Shown here: positions 25,359-27,814 of the stretch, one piece after another
How the letters are laid out: each line of letters opens with the position of its first letter
Position numbering within the stretch: position 1 is the stretch's first letter
Source: JAOZTV01 sp965371805
Lineage (GTDB): Bacteria; Acidobacteriota; Aminicenantia; UBA2199
Direction of reading: 5' to 3'
Assembly (NCBI GenBank): GCA_965371805.1
Contig: CBDUZW010000070.1
Coordinates: 1 to 27,814, forward strand
DNA length: 27,814 nt
Program-made: the position numbers and the translations under genes
Notes under the pieces: generated by a model
The model's database searches: none
The model's input: the letters and a program-made list of their open reading frames with translations, nothing else
Told to the model about the DNA's origin: nothing

Positions 25359-25959
25359 TAAAATAGGCATTATAATAGCTATATTTTTTGGGATATTACT
25401 CCTACTTGTATCAGCAGAGGAAAATTCTACTTATGTAGTAAAGCCTGAATTAAATGTGAAGAATCTTATAAAGAAAACTGACCAGATTAAACCATCAGAT
25501 CTTAACGAATGGATAATTGAAAAAAACCAGAACTATATGCTAATTGATATAAGAACAGAAAAAGAGTTTGATGAAGGTAGTATTCCAACAGCTGAAAATA
25601 TTCCTTTGAAGGATTTGGTTAAAAGGAACACAGTTTCTGATCTGCCAGAGGATAGACCTATTATTATATATTCAAATAATGATTCCAACGCAATTCAAGG
25701 ATGGATGATCTTAATGAAATCCGGTCTCAAGGCATTCGTCTTAGAAGGTGGATATAATTATTGGAAAAAATACCCGTCAAAACCAATAGAGAGTCTCTCA
25801 GAAGAGGAACTATTGATCTATAAAAAAAATCTATCAGCTGCAAATTCTTTAAAAGGGATCCAAACTGATGGTATGACTGAATCAGACTTAAAACCTGTTA
25901 AGAAAATAAAATCAAAAAAAAAGAAGAGAAAAAAGAAGAATAAACTTGAAGGATGCTAG
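25345..25959 (+). CDS. exported rhodanese-fold protein lacking the active-site cysteine
   Basis: 204 residues from ATG 25345, which has AAGGAG 7 bases upstream; a TTG at 25339 is in frame but worse placed. A hydrophobic helix (about 6-23) acts as a signal peptide or anchor. The rhodanese domain (about 50-145) has MLIDIRTEKEFDEGSIPTA and FVLEGGYNYWKKYP, but the active-site position reads YSNND with serine (S110) where cysteine is normal, so no persulfide can form there. The tail (about 180-204) is a lysine-rich arm ending in LEGC, and that terminal C204 is the only cysteine in the protein. The location suggests handling of periplasmic sulfur; the mechanism is speculative. Confidence 0.88.
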   Translation: MKLFNKIGIIIAIFFGILLLLVSAEENSTYVVKPELNVKNLIKKTDQIKPSDLNEWIIEKNQNYMLIDIRTEKEFDEGSIPTAENIPLKDLVKRNTVSDLPEDRPIIIYSNNDSNAIQGWMILMKSGLKAFVLEGGYNYWKKYPSKPIESLSEEELLIYKKNLSAANSLKGIQTDGMTESDLKPVKKIKSKKKKRKKKNKLEGC

Positions 25960-25981
25960 TTCTTAAGGTAAACTGTGCGCT

Positions 25982-26413
25982 ATGATTATAGATAAAAACA
26001 TCTCATCCGAACCTGTTTATACAATTGGTGTTGCTTCCTCTAAGCTTGGTGTATCCGTACATTCTCTCAGGCAATATGAAAATGAAGGCCTAATATTAAC
26101 CTATAAGACTGAAACGGGTAGAAGGCTTTTTTCAGATGTGGAAATACAGAAAGTTAAATGTATAAAAAATATGATAAAAGAGGAAGGACTGAATTTTATG
26201 GGTATTAAAAAATTGCTTGCTTTAATCCCATGTTGGAAATTAAGAAAATGTGATAATAAAAAGAAAAAAGCCTGCTTGCATTTTAAAAGTAAATCTACTC
26301 CCTGTTGGGCTTCTAAAGAAAAATGTGCCCATCCTTTACCTTCATGCAGAGAATGTCCTGTATATAGAAGTGTCACTCACTGCAATGATCTGCCGAAATT
26401 ACTTTATAAATAG
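25982..26413 (+). CDS. MerR-family regulator with cysteine-rich two-CW-like C-terminus
   Basis: 143 residues. A MerR winged helix-turn-helix (residues 12-80) shows YTIGVASSKLGVSVHSLRQYENEGLI and a TGRRLFSDVEI segment. The second half has eight cysteines: C84 (PCW), C90, C98, C108 (PCW), C115, C122, C125 and C134, in a spacing like the two-CW motif of redox proteins. This part probably binds a metal or an iron-sulfur cluster, or reacts with sulfur species. It lies 22 bp after the rhodanese gene on the same strand, so it is likely to regulate the operon from its last position. The DNA site is not identified. The operon's -35/-10 spacing of 17 bp is not the 19-20 bp typical of MerR activation. 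Confidence 0.85.
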   Translation: MIIDKNISSEPVYTIGVASSKLGVSVHSLRQYENEGLILTYKTETGRRLFSDVEIQKVKCIKNMIKEEGLNFMGIKKLLALIPCWKLRKCDNKKKKACLHFKSKSTPCWASKEKCAHPLPSCRECPVYRSVTHCNDLPKLLYK

Positions 26414-26467
26414 AATTTAATTTGTCGTAAAAAAATTCCTTGTCAATTACTAGTTTTTTTTAATTTC

Positions 26468-26496
26468 TGTACAAATCCAGGCTAAGAATGTATAAT
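26468..26496 (+). promoter_or_regulatory. promoter of ygeW
   Basis: TGTACA (26468-26473, four of six consensus bases), a 17-bp spacer and a perfect TATAAT (26491-26496). The predicted start near 26503 gives a leader of about 34 bases that holds AAGGAG before ATG 26537. ygeW therefore seems to be transcribed separately from the sulfur operon. Confidence 0.6.
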
Positions 26497-26536
26497 ATTT
26501 TGTGAAGAATTATTTAGTTAAAAAAGGAGAATTATT

Positions 26537-27730
26537 ATGATGAAAAAAATTGAAACTATTATTGGAGAAATTTCTGAAAAAACAACCGGACTTTTTGGGA
26601 AGGATTTTTTATTGACCTGGGAGAAAGAGAAAAATGATTTGGGAAATATCCTGCTTATTGCTGAAGCATTAAAAGCTCTGAGAGATAATAAAATTTCAAC
26701 TAAGGTTTTTGATTCAGGACTTGCTGTATCTCAATTCAGGGATAATTCTACGAGAACTAGATTTTCTTTTGCCTCTGCTGCAAATCTACTGGGACTGGAA
26801 GTATCTGATCTTGATGAGGGAAAATCTCAGATTGCTCATGGTGAGACTGTTCGAGAAACTGCAAATATGATCTCTTTTCTTACAGATGTAATCGGAATCA
26901 GAGATGATATGTTTTTAGGAGAAGGAAATAAATATATGAGAGAAGTAGGGGCAGCCTTAGATGATGGGTATGAAAACAAAGTACTTCCTCAAAGACCTGG
27001 AATTGTAAATTTACAATGTGATATTGATCATCCGACACAATCAATGTCAGATCTTTTACATTTGAAAAAATATTTTGGTTCACTTAATAATCTAAAAGGA
27101 AAAAAAATAGCAATGTCCTGGGCTTATTCTCCAAGTTATGGAAAACCTCTATCAGTTCCTCAGGGGATTATAGGGTTAATGACCAGATTTGGTATGGATG
27201 TTTCGCTGGCATACCCTAAAGGATATGATCTTATCCCCGAAGTGGTTGATGTTGCCGGTAAAAATGCTAAAAAAAGTGGTGGAAGTTTTAATATAACACA
27301 TTCAATGGATGATGCTTTTAAAGATGCAGATATTGTTTACCCTAAGAGTTGGGCGCCTTATTCAGTAATGGAAAGAAGAACGCCATTACTAAAGGCAAAT
27401 GATACTGAAGGATTAAAATCTTTAGAAAAAGAATGCCTTTCAATGAACGCTAATTATAAGGATTGGGAATGTACAGAAGAAAAAATGAAGCTTACAAAGA
27501 ATGGAGAAGCTTTGTATATGCATTGTCTGCCTGCAGATATATCAGGGGTTTCATGTAAAGAGGGAGAAGTATCATCAGACGTATTTGAAAAACATAGAAT
27601 TCAAACCTATATTGAAGCCGGATACAAACCATACATTATTGCAGCCATGATGTTTGCAAATAAATTCCAGGATCCAAAAAAAGTTCTTAACGGACTTCTA
27701 ATTAAAAACATAAAAAGAGTAAATTATTAA
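26537..27730 (+). CDS. ygeW: YgeW-type knotted carbamoyltransferase
   Basis: 397 residues, nearly the same length as Escherichia coli YgeW, and strongly similar throughout by memory. Key blocks: FRDNSTRTRFSFAS (carbamoyl phosphate loop), DEGKSQIAHGETVRETANMISF, LVNLQCDIDHPTQSM-like segment, WAYSPSYGKPLSVPQGIIGLMTRFGMD, and the C-terminal MHCLPADISGVSCKEGEV. The family resembles ornithine and aspartate carbamoyltransferases but has a knotted trefoil. In E. coli and gut anaerobes it belongs to purine (uric acid) degradation clusters with ygeX and ygeY. The substrate has been proposed to be an ureido compound; this is not visible in sequence. AAGGAG precedes the ATG. No partner gene is seen before the window ends. 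Confidence 0.95.
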   Translation: MMKKIETIIGEISEKTTGLFGKDFLLTWEKEKNDLGNILLIAEALKALRDNKISTKVFDSGLAVSQFRDNSTRTRFSFASAANLLGLEVSDLDEGKSQIAHGETVRETANMISFLTDVIGIRDDMFLGEGNKYMREVGAALDDGYENKVLPQRPGIVNLQCDIDHPTQSMSDLLHLKKYFGSLNNLKGKKIAMSWAYSPSYGKPLSVPQGIIGLMTRFGMDVSLAYPKGYDLIPEVVDVAGKNAKKSGGSFNITHSMDDAFKDADIVYPKSWAPYSVMERRTPLLKANDTEGLKSLEKECLSMNANYKDWECTEEKMKLTKNGEALYMHCLPADISGVSCKEGEVSSDVFEKHRIQTYIEAGYKPYIIAAMMFANKFQDPKKVLNGLLIKNIKRVNY

Positions 27731-27814
27731 AAAATAATCAGATATGCAGGGGAGTTTCACGGAGGCTGTCTCTTTAATTGTTTTATAAGCCTGTATTTTT
27801 GAACGCAATACTGT
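27731..27814. other. window end, no gene recognised
   Basis: 84 bases after ygeW. They contain a weak AGGCT/AGCCT hairpin followed by a short T-run (about 27763-27795), a possible terminator. Nothing else is recognised. Confidence 0.3.

Noticed and set aside
26440..26460. TTGTCA with a T-run as a terminator or promoter for the region before ygeW
   Set aside because: TTGTCA is too far from the TATAAT at 26491, and no GC stem precedes the T-run.

Overview
The window looks like the chromosome of an AT-rich, anaerobic, two-membrane bacterium. A double membrane follows from lipid A/Kdo genes (lpxK, waaA, an LpxL-like acyltransferase). Anaerobic life follows from a Tat-exported molybdopterin polysulfide/thiosulfate reductase operon and from ygeW. 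NtrY-like multi-membrane kinases, a six-bladed propeller protein and an NTF2-like (DUF4783-like) exported protein would suit an FCB-group or candidate-phylum lineage, or a spirochaete. The phylum cannot be fixed from this sequence alone.

Layout. (1) 1-8484, plus strand: apt with a near-consensus promoter, a small exported NTF2-like protein, a very large NtrY-type sensor kinase split into two frames at a 15-A run, an S66 LD-carboxypeptidase, then a sensor kinase and PhoB/OmpR-type regulator pair. (2) 8487-11406, minus: two unrecognised paralogous membrane-anchored proteins in tandem, with a Pho-box-like direct repeat upstream. (3) 11530-16655, minus: an envelope operon waaA-lpxK-acyltransferase-rph-L,D-transpeptidase, with overlapping or tightly spaced genes. 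(4) 16724-19961, minus: a secreted propeller protein and a TPR-GGDEF diguanylate cyclase. (5) 19962-20466: a 505-bp gap holding the C-terminal relic of an S9 peptidase, then a promoter overlapped by a Rex-like operator. (6) 20467-26413, plus: a sulfur respiration operon with a PsrA/PhsA catalytic subunit, a four-cluster ferredoxin, an NrfD/PsrC quinol subunit, two half-size YeeE/YedE transporters, a rhodanese fold without its catalytic cysteine but with a C-terminal cysteine, and a cysteine-rich MerR regulator. (7) 26537-27730: ygeW, from an anaerobic purine catabolism cluster that presumably continues beyond the window.

How they work together. The sulfur operon reads as one device: quinol is oxidised by the NrfD subunit, electrons pass through the ferredoxin to the periplasmic molybdoenzyme, sulfur species move through the YeeE/YedE halves and are perhaps carried by the rhodanese-like protein, and the MerR protein and a Rex-type repressor may set expression. 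The envelope operon finishes the Kdo-lipid A core and modifies peptidoglycan. Three operon-leading genes (5552, 16655, 19961) have a -10 element placed so that transcription would start on or within one base of the start codon, and none has a Shine-Dalgarno sequence. This suggests leaderless mRNAs, while operon-internal genes mostly carry GGAG-type sites.
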